The notes: generated from the sequence alone by a model not told the origin. A stretch of DNA of 64,000 bases from Staphylococcus xylosus (GCF_002732165.1 NZ_MRZO01000001.1:434001-498000), one strand, 5' to 3'; shown: positions 20,417 to 30,558, counted from the stretch's first letter. Numbers and translations are program-made.

Positions 20417-20568
20417 TCCACAGTGTTGTACCTTAAAAAGTTATATTTAATAGATTGCTTGATAATACAGAACATAAAATATGGTTTGTCAAATTATTCC
20501 TCAACAAACCCTTCTATATTATATATTTATAAAAAATTTTAAAGCATCACATAGCAGGGGACGTTACA

Positions 20569-20611
20569 ACCTGAAAACACTACGGGACAGTAGTTGTTTT
20601 CAGGTTTTTTT
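20569..20611 (+). terminator. Strong terminator downstream of cvfB
   Basis: ACCTGAAAACACTAC pairs with GTAGTTGTTTTCAGGT (one bulged T) around a GGGACA loop, followed by seven Ts. It lies 150 bases after the cvfB stop, so it ends either a long cvfB 3' UTR or a separate short RNA. A G-rich AGGGGACG lies just before the stem. I see no convincing promoter for an independent RNA. Confidence 0.88.
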
Positions 20612-20745
20612 AGTTTTTATATTACAAATTATCAATTTTTGTAATATATCATCTATGCTAAGAACACTGTTACTAAAGTATTTTTAGCACTAATGCACTT
20701 TATAACATGACAAATATAAACATTGTAAACGACGGAAATTTTTTC

Positions 20746-20784
20746 TTAACGAAACATTTACACTAACTATATTTCTATTTAATA
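20746..20784 (+). promoter_or_regulatory. PhoP-type direct repeats upstream of pstS
   Basis: Four hexamers spaced exactly 11 bases apart: TTAACG (20746), TTTACA (20757), TATATT (20768) and TTAATA (20779). Period and core fit Gram-positive PhoP boxes (TTAACA-like with 5-base gaps), and the gene is the classic target. The first two repeats are good matches, the last two weak. Confidence 0.65.
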
Positions 20785-20858
20785 AACAGAGTGTAGTATA
20801 GGAACTGTAATAAATACATATAACTTTTGGGTTATTCACTTATTAGGAGGATGTTTCA

Positions 20859-21803
20859 ATGAAAAAATGGCAATTATTTGGTACTACAGCAATCGGTGCT
20901 TCACTTTTATTGGGTGCTTGTGGCGGCGGTAACGCAAACTCAGGTAAAAGCGAAGGAGAAGTTAAGGGCGATGGCTCTTCCACAGTAGGTCCAATCATTG
21001 AAAAACTAAACGAAAAATTTGCTAAAGATAATTCAGATGTAACAGTTTCTTCTGGTACTTCAGGTACAGGTGGTGGTTTTGAGAAATTTATAGCAGGGAA
21101 CACAGATTTTTCAAATGCCTCTAGACCAATCAAAGATGAAGAAAAGAAAAAACTAGATGATAAAGGTATTAAATACGATGAATTCAAAATTGCCCAAGAT
21201 GGTGTAACTGTAACAGTCAATAAAGATAACGATTTTGTTGATGAACTTACAAAAGAACAGCTCAAAAAAATCTATTCTGGCGAAGCAAAAACTTGGAAAG
21301 ATGTTAATTCAGAATGGCCATCAAAAGAAATCAAAGCTTTCTCACCTGACCAATCACATGGTACTTACGACTTCTTTACTGAGGAAGTGATGGATAAAGG
21401 GGATATCAAGGCTGAGAAAAATGCTGATACAAACGTAATCGTGCAATCAGTTCAAAACAATGAAAATGGTGTTGGTTACTTTGGTTACAACTTCTATGAA
21501 CAAAACAAAGATAAATTAAAAGAAGTTAAAGTTAAAGACGACGAAGGTAAAACAACTGAACCAACTAAGAAAACAATCCAAGATGGCTCTTATGCTTTAA
21601 GTAGACCATTATACATTTATACAAACGAGAAAAAATTAAAAGATAATAAAGGATTCCAAGACTTCATGAAATTTGTACTTGAAGACAAAGGTAAATCAGC
21701 TGAAGATGCAGGCTTCGTAGCATTACCTGAAAAAGATTACAAAGAACAACAAGATAAATTAAAAGATATTATTGGGAAAGATAGCAAAAAAGAAGAAAAA
21801 TAA
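20859..21803 (+). CDS. pstS: Phosphate-binding lipoprotein PstS
   Basis: A 314-residue secreted lipoprotein. The N-terminus has a short signal with lipobox LLGAC (lipidated Cys21), followed by a Gly/Ser/Asn linker. The mature part has the phosphate-binding loops DGSSTVGPI and [13 protein letters not shown] and a later [14 protein letters not shown]-like segment, as in PstS. It captures inorganic phosphate outside the membrane for PstCAB. A GGAGG site precedes the ATG. PhoP-like repeats upstream suggest induction under phosphate starvation. A folded spacer separates it from pstC. Confidence 0.97.
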   Translation: MKKWQLFGTTAIGASLLLGACGGGNANSGKSEGEVKGDGSSTVGPIIEKLNEKFAKDNSDVTVSSGTSGTGGGFEKFIAGNTDFSNASRPIKDEEKKKLDDKGIKYDEFKIAQDGVTVTVNKDNDFVDELTKEQLKKIYSGEAKTWKDVNSEWPSKEIKAFSPDQSHGTYDFFTEEVMDKGDIKAEKNADTNVIVQSVQNNENGVGYFGYNFYEQNKDKLKEVKVKDDEGKTTEPTKKTIQDGSYALSRPLYIYTNEKKLKDNKGFQDFMKFVLEDKGKSAEDAGFVALPEKDYKEQQDKLKDIIGKDSKKEEK

Positions 21804-21824
21804 TTTTTAATTAGATCGTTAAGG

Positions 21825-21899
21825 GTTGGGGTTCTGGAATGGACACAAAGTAAACTTTGTACACTACTTTGTCATCACACTTCCAGTCCCAACTTTTTT
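21825..21899 (+). terminator. Partial terminator between pstS and pstC
   Basis: GTTGGG (21825-21830) plus CTGGAA (21834-21839) pair with TTCCAG (21881-21886) plus CCCAAC (21888-21893), followed by six Ts. An inner CAAAGT/ACTTTG hairpin sits in the loop. Since pstCAB has no other obvious promoter, readthrough past this structure probably sets the excess of PstS over the membrane parts. Confidence 0.75.
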
Positions 21900-21935
21900 A
21901 AATAATTGGGAGTTTACAAGAAGGAAGGAATTCAC

Positions 21936-22865
21936 ATGGCGAATAATAACCTCTCCGTAAGTGAAATGATAGCAAAAAATAATGCTAAAAAGAATGGCAA
22001 GAGCGATAAAATCGCGCCAATCATTTTAGGCATTATTGCAGTTTTCTCTATTTTAGCAACAATTGGCATTATCGTAACACTGCTCACAGAAACAATCACA
22101 TTTTTCACACGCGTTTCATTAGCAGACTTTTTCCTTACAATGGAATGGAATCCATTTTCATCAACACCTAAATATGGTATCTGGGCTTTGATTTTAGGAA
22201 CATTAAAAATCACTGCCATTGCTACCGTTGTTGCAGTGCCACTTGGTTTAGGCGCAGCATTATATTTAAGTGAATATGCTTCAAACAGAGCAAGAAGCAT
22301 TATTAAACCAATATTAGAAATACTTTCTGGTATTCCGACAATCGTATTTGGTTTCTTTGCCTTAACTTTTGTTACACCATTATTACGTTCTATATTCCCG
22401 GAATTAGGTAGTTTCAACTCTATCAGTCCAGGACTAGTCGTAGGGGTCATGATTATACCGTTAATCTCAAGTATGAGCGAAGATGCAATGTCTTCTGTTC
22501 CAAACAAAATGCGTGAAGGTGCATTAGGCCTTGGCGCAACAAAATTCGAAGTTGCAACTAAAGTAGTCTTGCCAGCAGCTACATCAGGTATCATGGCATC
22601 AATTGTTTTAGCTATATCACGCGCTATAGGTGAAACAATGATTGTATCTCTTGCGGCCGGTAGTACACCAACAGCTTCATTGGATTTAACTGGTTCTATT
22701 CAAACGATGACTGGTTATATCGTACAAGTAGCAACAGGGGATGCAACTTTTGGATCAGATATTTATTACAGTATATATGCTGTAGGCTTTACATTATTTA
22801 TTTTCACTTTAATCATGAACTTAATATCACATTGGATTACAAAACGTTTCAGAGAGGAGTATTAA
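21936..22865 (+). CDS. pstC: Phosphate ABC transporter permease PstC
   Basis: A 309-residue inner-membrane permease with six hydrophobic segments and the binding-protein-dependent transport loop EGALGLGATKFEVATKVVLP (about residues 198-217) that contacts PstB. The start is ATG 21936, placed after AAGGAAGG. An upstream in-frame TTG would put that site inside the gene. It ends one base before pstA. With PstA it forms the phosphate channel. Confidence 0.96.
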   Translation: MANNNLSVSEMIAKNNAKKNGKSDKIAPIILGIIAVFSILATIGIIVTLLTETITFFTRVSLADFFLTMEWNPFSSTPKYGIWALILGTLKITAIATVVAVPLGLGAALYLSEYASNRARSIIKPILEILSGIPTIVFGFFALTFVTPLLRSIFPELGSFNSISPGLVVGVMIIPLISSMSEDAMSSVPNKMREGALGLGATKFEVATKVVLPAATSGIMASIVLAISRAIGETMIVSLAAGSTPTASLDLTGSIQTMTGYIVQVATGDATFGSDIYYSIYAVGFTLFIFTLIMNLISHWITKRFREEY

Positions 22866-22866
22866 T

Positions 22867-23781
22867 ATGGCTGAAACAAACAATAGTAAAGTACTTGTCG
22901 ATCAAAACACCGTTGAGAAAAAACTCTCTGGACGCTTATTCGTTAATAAAATTAATAAATGGGCATTTTTTGCTTGTACGATGATTGGTTTACTTGTCTT
23001 AGCAGCATTAATCATAGATACACTCTTCAAAGGTGTAGGTCATCTGACACCATCATTTTTCACAAGTTTCTCATCTTCGACGCCGTCTATGGCTGGTATT
23101 AAAGGCGCCTTAATCGGAACAGTATGGTTGATGATTACAATTATTCCAATTTCAATTATTTTAGGTGTGGGAACAGCAATTTATTTAGAAGAATATGCTA
23201 AAGATAATGCATTTACTAATTTCATTAAAGTTAGTATTTCAAACTTAGCAGGTGTTCCATCAGTAGTATTCGGTTTACTGGGTTTAACTATTTTCGTTCG
23301 AGGTATGGGCATCGAACCTTTAGCATTAAGCAACTCTATCTTAGCCGCTGCGCTGACAATGTCGTTACTAATTCTACCAGTAATTATTGTAGCCAGCCAA
23401 GAAGCTATAAGAGCAGTACCTAATTCAATTAGAGAAGCTTCATACGGGCTAGGAGGTAATAAATGGCAAACTATTCGACGCGTCGTATTACCAGCAGCAA
23501 TACCTGGTATATTAACGGGTTTTATCCTTGCACTATCTAGAGCATTAGGTGAAACTGCACCATTAATTCTTATCGGTATACCAACTGTATTACTACAACT
23601 TCCGTCAAGCGTATTCGATCAATTCCAAGCTTTACCAATGGCAATTTACAACTGGGCTAAATTACCTCAGGCAGAATTCCAAAACGTGGCTTCAGCAGGA
23701 ATAATCATCTTACTAGTAATCTTATTGTTGATGAACGCTATCGCAATATTCTTAAGAAATAAATACAGCAAAAAATATTAA
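22867..23781 (+). CDS. pstA: Phosphate ABC transporter permease PstA
   Basis: A 304-residue permease with about six membrane segments and the EAA-type loop REASYGLGGNKWQTIRRVVLP near residue 190-210. It follows pstC by one base with AGAGGAG in the pstC end, so translation is coupled. It pairs with PstC to form the membrane channel for phosphate. Confidence 0.96.
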   Translation: MAETNNSKVLVDQNTVEKKLSGRLFVNKINKWAFFACTMIGLLVLAALIIDTLFKGVGHLTPSFFTSFSSSTPSMAGIKGALIGTVWLMITIIPISIILGVGTAIYLEEYAKDNAFTNFIKVSISNLAGVPSVVFGLLGLTIFVRGMGIEPLALSNSILAAALTMSLLILPVIIVASQEAIRAVPNSIREASYGLGGNKWQTIRRVVLPAAIPGILTGFILALSRALGETAPLILIGIPTVLLQLPSSVFDQFQALPMAIYNWAKLPQAEFQNVASAGIIILLVILLLMNAIAIFLRNKYSKKY

Positions 23782-23815
23782 TCTAGTAATAGAGGGCAAG
23801 ATATTATCTAACTAA

Positions 23816-23864
23816 GCTATGAAATGGGAATAAGCTAACACGCTCGAAAACGTTAGCACATAGC
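23816..23864 (+). promoter_or_regulatory. Nested hairpin between pstA and pstB
   Basis: GCTATG (23816-23821) pairs with CATAGC (23859-23864), enclosing GCTAAC (23834-23839) paired with GTTAGC (23852-23857). It has no T-run, only TTAAAAAAGGAG, which is the pstB ribosome site. An RNA processing or stability element is more likely than a terminator. Confidence 0.55.
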
Positions 23865-23885
23865 CTTAAAAAAGGAGTTTTAATT

Positions 23886-24761
23886 ATGACTAATAAACAA
23901 ATTAAAGATATAAATGATGATTTACAGTCACATACGAATCGTAATGACACACCTATAGCAACAATAGACCCAAATGAATCAGAAAATAAAATACCTGATA
24001 CGCAAAAAAATATTGTGTATTCTACTAAAAATTTAGATTTATGGTATGGTGAAAATCACGCTTTAAAAAACATTAACCTCGATATTCTAGAAAATAATGT
24101 AACAGCTATTATCGGACCTTCTGGTTGCGGTAAATCAACATATATTAAAGCATTAAACCGTATGGTAGAACTTGTACCATCTGTTAAAACGGCAGGAAAA
24201 ATTTTATATCGTGATAATAATATTTTCGATGATAAATATTCTGTTGAAAAATTAAGAACAAATGTTGGAATGGTATTCCAACAACCAAACCCATTTCCAA
24301 AATCAATTTATGATAACATCACATACGGCCCGAAAATTCATGGCATTAAAAACAAAAAAGTTTTAGATGAAATTGTAGAAAAATCATTACGCGGCGCAGC
24401 AATATGGGATGAATTAAAAGATCGTTTAGATACTAATGCATACAGTTTATCAGGTGGACAGCAACAACGTGTATGTATCGCTCGTACTCTAGCTATTGAA
24501 CCAGATGTCATCTTGATGGATGAGCCAACTTCTGCTTTAGATCCAATTTCTACATTAAAAGTTGAAGAACTTGTTCAAGAATTAAAAGAAAAATACTCGA
24601 TTATTATTGTGACACACAATATGCAACAAGCAGCTCGTGTTTCTGATAAAACTGCTTTCTTCCTTAATGGCTATGTAAATGAATACGATGATACCGATAA
24701 GATCTTCTCGAATCCTTCTGACAAACAAACAGAAGATTATATATCTGGTAGATTCGGATAA
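23886..24761 (+). CDS. pstB: Phosphate ABC transporter ATPase PstB
   Basis: A 291-residue ABC ATPase: Walker [10 protein letters not shown], signature LSGGQQQRV, Walker [13 protein letters not shown], and the PstB-typical [15 protein letters not shown]-loop. The first 40 residues form a polar extension ahead of the ATPase domain. An AAAAGGAG site precedes the ATG. It powers PstC/PstA and, with PhoU, relays phosphate status to the PhoPR sensor. Confidence 0.97.
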   Translation: MTNKQIKDINDDLQSHTNRNDTPIATIDPNESENKIPDTQKNIVYSTKNLDLWYGENHALKNINLDILENNVTAIIGPSGCGKSTYIKALNRMVELVPSVKTAGKILYRDNNIFDDKYSVEKLRTNVGMVFQQPNPFPKSIYDNITYGPKIHGIKNKKVLDEIVEKSLRGAAIWDELKDRLDTNAYSLSGGQQQRVCIARTLAIEPDVILMDEPTSALDPISTLKVEELVQELKEKYSIIIVTHNMQQAARVSDKTAFFLNGYVNEYDDTDKIFSNPSDKQTEDYISGRFG

Positions 24762-24768
24762 TTTAAAT

Positions 24769-25419
24769 ATGGCGATTATTAGACGCAAATATGAAGGCCA
24801 ACTCGATGATTTAATCAAAGATTTACGTCGACTTGGTCTTCATGTATATCGTAATATTGAATACGCATTAACGTCATTAAGTGAAGAAGATCGTAACTAT
24901 GCTAGACAAACTATAGCCAAAGATAAAGATATCAATGAGATTGAAACTGAAATTAACGAAAAAGTTATCATGCTTATAACTAAACAGCAACCTATCGCCA
25001 GCGATTTGCGTTTAATGATGGCAGCAATGAAAATTGCTTCTGACTTCGAACGTATTGGAGATAACTCAGCTAACATTGCTGAAATTAGACTTAGAGCTAA
25101 AATTATTGATAATTACGTCCTTACAAGGCTCAATACAATGGGGAAACTCGCACTTTTAATGTTAAAAGATTTAAACGATGCTGTAAGAGACAATGATATT
25201 ACCTTAATTAAAGAGATCATCGAAAGAGATGTAGATATCGATGATTTATATAGAAACATAGTCAATACGACTTATTTAATAGATAACGATCCTTTTGTAG
25301 CTGGCCAAGCACATTTAGCTGCGAGATATCTAGAACGTATAGGAGACCACATTACAAATATCGCTGAAAATATCTACTTTTTCATCACAGGTGATCGCTA
25401 CGAATCTTATAATAAATAA
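24769..25419 (+). CDS. phoU: Phosphate signalling protein PhoU
   Basis: A 216-residue all-helical protein with two PhoU repeats. The metal-binding signatures are ERIGDNSANIAE (about residue 80-91) and ERIGDHITNIAE (near residue 185-196). It dampens Pst transport and Pho signalling. I start it at ATG 24769, eight bases after the pstB stop, giving the family-typical N-terminus. A longer in-frame opening inside pstB is not needed. The ribosome binding site is poor, so expression probably depends on translation of pstB. Confidence 0.94.
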   Translation: MAIIRRKYEGQLDDLIKDLRRLGLHVYRNIEYALTSLSEEDRNYARQTIAKDKDINEIETEINEKVIMLITKQQPIASDLRLMMAAMKIASDFERIGDNSANIAEIRLRAKIIDNYVLTRLNTMGKLALLMLKDLNDAVRDNDITLIKEIIERDVDIDDLYRNIVNTTYLIDNDPFVAGQAHLAARYLERIGDHITNIAENIYFFITGDRYESYNK

Positions 25420-25472
25420 AAGGCCCAATAGTCGCATAGGAATTTAACGCCTTGCGATTATTGAGCCTTTTT
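25418..25472. terminator. Bidirectional terminator between phoU and pepF
   Basis: AAAAGGCCCAATAGTCGCA pairs with TTGCGATTATTGAGCCTTTT, with small mismatches, overlapping the phoU stop. A-rich and T-rich flanks let it serve the converging pst and pepF transcripts. Confidence 0.85.
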
Positions 25473-25489
25473 ATATTATTCTACAAGCT

Positions 25490-27298
25490 TTATGCTTGCT
25501 CAATTTCATCTGTAAGCTTTTCTAATTCATCAACTAGACTCCCTATATAACCAATCGTTGATTTTAAAGGAGCATCTGTACGAATATCAATATTAGCGAT
25601 ATCTGCAAGTGCTACCGGCGATTTACTGCCACCAGCTTTCAACGTTTCTAACCAAGCATCGACTGCAGGTTGTCCTTCGTTTTGAATACGTTGAGACATA
25701 ACTGTACCAATTGTTAAACCAGCAGAATACGTATAGGAATATAATCCCATGTAATAGTGAGGCTGTCTCATCCATGTTAATTCTGTACCTTCAGTTAATT
25801 TAACACTATCACCAAAGAATTGGCCATATACATCTAACATAATTTGATTGAGTACAGGAGCAGTTAATGATTCTCCATTATCTACTTTATTATAAACTTC
25901 GCGCTGATATGCTGCTTCTAATAAATGCGTAACCATATTATGATAATATGTTCTTGAAACAATTGAACCAATTACCCAACGCTTAAACTTAGAGTTATCA
26001 CTATTTTTAAATAGATAATTAGACATTAGCATTTCATTCATTGTTGACGGTGCTTCAACAAAATACATAGAAGCTTCTGATTCCAAATAATTTTGATAAT
26101 TCTGCGCTAAAGTAAAGTGACCAGCATGACCAAGCTCATGTGCTAGAACAAACGTCTCTGTCATTTTACCAGTCCAAGAGATAAAGATATATGAATGTGA
26201 TGCATAAGGACTTGCACAGTATGCACCAGTATCCTTACCTTTATTTTGAGCAAAATCTATCCATCTGTCATCGTAGGCTGATTCAACCATTTTTAAGTAA
26301 TCTTCACCTAAAACTTCTAAAGCACCATAAATATATTGTTTAGATTCTTCAATTGAAATTTCTGGTTCATAATCCGGATCAATAGACACTTTCAAATCTT
26401 CGAAGCCCATAACTTCTAAACCGTGAACGCGTTTGATGAGCTTAGCGTATTTTTGCATAATTGGCGCCAAATCACTCATAATCACATCAATTTGGCGATT
26501 AAACATATCACGTGTGACTTCTTGATCTTGTAATAAATAATCAATAACTGAATCATAGCCCCTTAAATCTGCTTCTATTTTCTCTTGCTGAACTTGCATA
26601 TTATATGTAGCAGCAGTAGTATGTTGGTATTTACGTAATGCATCACTGAAATATTTGAAGCCTGTTTTTCTAAACGTTGTGTCAGGGTTATCTTCATATT
26701 CATTTTCAAATGTTGCATAATCTAAAGGATAGAGTTGATTGTTATGTTTAAAAGATTCAAAGTTTATGTCTAACATTTTAGTAGTGCCATATAATTCATA
26801 CGCGCTATCAAAAGTAGGGGACAAGCTTGCTAATACTTTTTCAACTTCTGGTGATAATTCATATGCTTTTTTAGATTTAACCTTAGTAAGAAAATGAGGG
26901 TATTTCGATATATTAATTAGTTCATCTAAATCTGATTCGGATAATGATGTAATCTCTGATACGACAAAGGATAACTCACTTGCAATTTTGCCGTAAGATA
27001 TTGATAATTTTGCACTTAGCGTCTGTGAATGTTCGTTGGCTGTATCTACACTTAAGCGTAATTCTGCGTAATTAGCCATTCTATCTAATTGAATTAATAT
27101 TTCAGAATAGTCATCCAAAGCTTGTTCAATTATCTGTACATCATTCAACTGATTAACATATTGAGCATTAAATGCCTTAGCCGATCTAATAGTTTCTGTT
27201 AAAGTTTGATAAAATTCATCATCTGAGGTGAATAAACCTGAAATGTCCCACGTTTCTTCTAATGGAACTTCTTTTCTGAACGGTAATGTTTTAGTCAT
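25490..27298 (-). CDS. pepF: Oligoendopeptidase F
   Basis: A 602-residue cytosolic M3B zinc metallopeptidase that cleaves oligopeptides of moderate length. The metal site is VLAHELGHAGH, with the third ligand in EAPSTMNEML about 25 residues later. The late GLYSYTYSAGL motif is typical of the family. I start at ATG 27298, preceded by AGGAGTGA. An in-frame upstream codon would add 11 residues before that site. It is monocistronic, ending in the shared terminator. Confidence 0.95.
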   Translation of the reverse strand: MTKTLPFRKEVPLEETWDISGLFTSDDEFYQTLTETIRSAKAFNAQYVNQLNDVQIIEQALDDYSEILIQLDRMANYAELRLSVDTANEHSQTLSAKLSISYGKIASELSFVVSEITSLSESDLDELINISKYPHFLTKVKSKKAYELSPEVEKVLASLSPTFDSAYELYGTTKMLDINFESFKHNNQLYPLDYATFENEYEDNPDTTFRKTGFKYFSDALRKYQHTTAATYNMQVQQEKIEADLRGYDSVIDYLLQDQEVTRDMFNRQIDVIMSDLAPIMQKYAKLIKRVHGLEVMGFEDLKVSIDPDYEPEISIEESKQYIYGALEVLGEDYLKMVESAYDDRWIDFAQNKGKDTGAYCASPYASHSYIFISWTGKMTETFVLAHELGHAGHFTLAQNYQNYLESEASMYFVEAPSTMNEMLMSNYLFKNSDNSKFKRWVIGSIVSRTYYHNMVTHLLEAAYQREVYNKVDNGESLTAPVLNQIMLDVYGQFFGDSVKLTEGTELTWMRQPHYYMGLYSYTYSAGLTIGTVMSQRIQNEGQPAVDAWLETLKAGGSKSPVALADIANIDIRTDAPLKSTIGYIGSLVDELEKLTDEIEQA

Positions 27299-27413
27299 TG
27301 AATCACTCCTAAAATTTATTTTAGTATTCACAGTTAATTATACATGAAAGCCGTATAAGAAATACAACTGTTAGTTTTGTAAAATTCAAAGTAGGGAACA
27401 ATGATAAAATTGA

Positions 27414-27442
27414 TTGACTTCACATAAATTCACAAATATTAT
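27414..27442 (+). promoter_or_regulatory. Promoter of small membrane protein gene
   Basis: TTGACT (27414-27419), a 17-base spacer and TATTAT (27437-27442), about 100 bases before the gene at 27544. Confidence 0.6.
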
Positions 27443-27543
27443 TAAAGTATACTCCCGCAGTCGGACACTATTCATATAAAAATATAGTACAATTAAATAA
27501 ACACCACTTAAAATCAGGGTTTAAAATATAAGGAGTGCAATAG

Positions 27544-27894
27544 ATGACGATATTTGATATGCCAAATTTTTTATGGATCTCAATTGTTGCGGTTATAGTC
27601 GTAACTGTGTTTTGTAATCTCGTATTACATAAATGGTTTGCTACAGCCGTTCTAACATTTATAGTGTTGGCAATAGCCGCGTTTTTAATTCCTAATTTCC
27701 AAGACATTACATATGAGCCATTACTAGGGTTTGCAGCGTTTATGGCTGTTCTAAGCTTAATTATCAGCTTTTTAGTATGGTATTCTACGAGAAATTGGAG
27801 ACGTAAACGTCGAGAGAAAAAAGCCAAAAAAGAGATTCGAAAACGTGGAGGAATACCACAAGACGAAATCGAAAATTACAGAGAAAAAAGATAA
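27544..27894 (+). CDS. Small membrane protein of unknown function
   Basis: A 116-residue protein with three hydrophobic segments (about residues 7-25, 31-49 and 57-80) and a strongly basic C-terminal tail (NWRRKRREKKAKKEIRKR) that should be cytoplasmic. AAGGAG lies eight bases before the ATG. I recognise no family with a known role. It stands alone between pepF and the siderophore-binding protein, with its own promoter and terminator. Confidence 0.75.
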   Translation: MTIFDMPNFLWISIVAVIVVTVFCNLVLHKWFATAVLTFIVLAIAAFLIPNFQDITYEPLLGFAAFMAVLSLIISFLVWYSTRNWRRKRREKKAKKEIRKRGGIPQDEIENYREKR

Positions 27895-27902
27895 ATATTT
27901 AT

Positions 27903-27940
27903 AAAAGGAATTGTAGCAATTTACGTTACAATTCCTTTTA
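27903..27940. terminator. Bidirectional terminator
   Basis: AAAAGGAATTGTA pairs with TTACAATTCCTTTT around a short loop. It lies between convergent genes at 27894 and 27969. Confidence 0.85.
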
Positions 27941-27968
27941 TTATTATCGTTAAATAGGTTAGTGGGGG

Positions 27969-28976
27969 TTATTTATAAGCTTTTTGTATTTGCTCTAACT
28001 GTTCAATAGTTAATCCAATACCACCTTCACCAAAAAACCAACTATTCGCTTCAAATACTGTAACATCATTATTTTTAATTGCTTTTGAATTTTTAATAAC
28101 ATCATTTTGTAATGCTTGAGGTATAGCTTTATCCTGTCTATTAGTTTTTTTAGTTCTATCAATAACAAATAATTTATCAGGATTAATTTCATTTAAGTAT
28201 TCATTAGAAATAAGTATGCCACTTGAATTAGCTTTCATTTGTTTATCAGGGTGTTTAATACCTAAATCTTTATTTAAGAAACCTCCGAATCTCCCTGTAG
28301 AACCATATGTTTTTAAACCTTTATCATCAACATTTAAGAACAAGACTGATTCATCGTCAATTCGTTTTTTAGTTTCAGCAATTTCATCATCCAGTTGTGT
28401 AACTAATTTTTTTGCTTCTTTTCTCTTTTCAAAAATCTTACCAATATTTTCAGTGTTTTGCTTAATTGAATTTATGTAATCATCATTCTGGGGGCTTATA
28501 AAAATAATTTTAGCATTTGGAGCAGCTTTCTTCATTTCTTCCAAAGTTTTCGTATGTGCTTGTCTGAAAGACGCAAAAATAACGTCTGGTTTTGACTTTG
28601 CTAACTCATCATAATTAGGTTGACCTGGATTACCAATATTTTTATATTTTTCATTCTTAAATGTTTTTAGTCTATTTGGTAAAAATGAAGCTCCTTGTCC
28701 CTTAGCAATAGCAACTATACGATTTTCTAATTTTAATTGTTGCATTACATCTAAAGCTCCGTAATCCATAACTACAACTCGTTTAGGATTAACAGGAACC
28801 TCAATAGTCTCATGTTTCATTTCACCTCTATTATGGTCTTTATTCTTATCTTTGAACTCATAAGAAGTTTTGATTTTAACTGTTTGTTTCGATTCTTTAT
28901 CACTTTGAGCATTATTACAAGCACCTAAAAATAAAATACATAAAGCTGTTATTATAAATAATGTGAATCTATTCAT
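27969..28976 (-). CDS. Siderophore-binding ABC transporter lipoprotein, SstD-like
   Basis: A 335-residue lipoprotein: signal peptide with lipobox FLGAC (Cys20), a charged linker, then a class III periplasmic-binding fold with VDYGALDVM-type (MDYGALDVMQQL) and YDELAKSKPDVIFAS motifs. The closest match I recall is SstD, the catechol-siderophore receptor of staphylococci. It should deliver ferric siderophores to a permease, but no permease or ATPase gene lies nearby. The start is ATG 28976 after AAAGGAGG. A Fur-like box lies between its -35 and -10, so iron repression is expected. Confidence 0.9.
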   Translation of the reverse strand: MNRFTLFIITALCILFLGACNNAQSDKESKQTVKIKTSYEFKDKNKDHNRGEMKHETIEVPVNPKRVVVMDYGALDVMQQLKLENRIVAIAKGQGASFLPNRLKTFKNEKYKNIGNPGQPNYDELAKSKPDVIFASFRQAHTKTLEEMKKAAPNAKIIFISPQNDDYINSIKQNTENIGKIFEKRKEAKKLVTQLDDEIAETKKRIDDESVLFLNVDDKGLKTYGSTGRFGGFLNKDLGIKHPDKQMKANSSGILISNEYLNEINPDKLFVIDRTKKTNRQDKAIPQALQNDVIKNSKAIKNNDVTVFEANSWFFGEGGIGLTIEQLEQIQKAYK

Positions 28977-29005
28977 ATGTAATTCCTCCTTTGATCTAGA
29001 AGTTA

Positions 29006-29034
29006 ATTATATATTAAATGAAAATCATTATCAA
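29006..29034 (-). promoter_or_regulatory. Promoter of siderophore-binding protein with embedded Fur box
   Basis: Read leftward: TTGATA (complement of 29029-29034), a 17-base spacer and TATAAT (complement of 29006-29011). The 19-base Fur-like box GATAATGATTTTCATTTAA (complement of 29014-29032) covers the spacer and overlaps the -35. It matches the GATAATGATAATCATTATC consensus at 14 positions. Confidence 0.85.
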
Positions 29035-29040
29035 TTAGAC

Positions 29041-29900
<860 letters not shown>

Positions 29901-29946
29901 GTTTTTGGGTATATATTAGTTAGTAAAAAGTTTAGGAGTGACATTT

Positions 29947-30468
29947 ATGCATCAATCTTCAACCATTAAATGGTCTAGTTTAATCATCGGCGTAAGTTTT
30001 CTTATTATAGGTGTATTTATCATAAGTTTTCCAGAAGAAAACTTATTTGCTATAACTTGGTTAATTGGTCTTTTATTTATAATTAATGGTTTTTTAGAAA
30101 TATTTGTAAGACAAGTAATTAAAAGAACAGCAAATCAAAGTGCTACAATGCTTGTTATATTAGGTATTATTAATATAATCCTCGGTTTATTAATCTTGTT
30201 CAATGTAGTGACAAGTACGACATTTATTGTTTATTTGTTTGCAATTTGGTTTATTATTAATGCGTTTTTCAATATGTTTAATGTGACGCCTTTAGAAAAA
30301 TCAAATAAGATTTTTCATATTATCTCAATTATTTTAAATATTTCAGCTATTTTATTCGGGATTATATTGTTATTTAATCCACTCATAGCTGCATTTATTA
30401 TTGCTATATTTATTAGCGCTGTATTCTTTATTATAGGTGTCAGTTATATCATAGATGCATTAAATTAG
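29947..30468 (+). CDS. DUF308/HdeD-like membrane protein
   Basis: A 173-residue integral membrane protein with six hydrophobic segments arranged as three repeated hairpin pairs, each with a short Gly-rich turn. This is the layout of the HdeD/DUF308 family. HdeD is linked to acid resistance in enterobacteria. In staphylococci the role is unknown. The start is ATG 29947, eight bases after AGGAG. A GTG nine bases upstream touches the ribosome site. It is monocistronic, with a strong terminator about 55 bases downstream. Confidence 0.8.
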   Translation: MHQSSTIKWSSLIIGVSFLIIGVFIISFPEENLFAITWLIGLLFIINGFLEIFVRQVIKRTANQSATMLVILGIINIILGLLILFNVVTSTTFIVYLFAIWFIINAFFNMFNVTPLEKSNKIFHIISIILNISAILFGIILLFNPLIAAFIIAIFISAVFFIIGVSYIIDALN

Positions 30469-30523
30469 TCTTTTTTATTTATTGAACTAACTTTTATATG
30501 GATCGAGAACACCTTTGTAACCA

Positions 30524-30558
30524 AAAACACCCTAAAATGTTAAGTTTTAGGGTGTTTT
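30524..30558 (+). terminator. Terminator of DUF308 gene
   Basis: A perfect 14-bp stem, AAAACACCCTAAAA with TTTTAGGGTGTTTT, around a 7-base loop. Confidence 0.9.

Noticed and set aside
20481-20687. A 68-codon open frame between cvfB and pstS
   Set aside because: It has no ribosome site, runs through a strong terminator hairpin, and its composition is that of AT-rich non-coding DNA.
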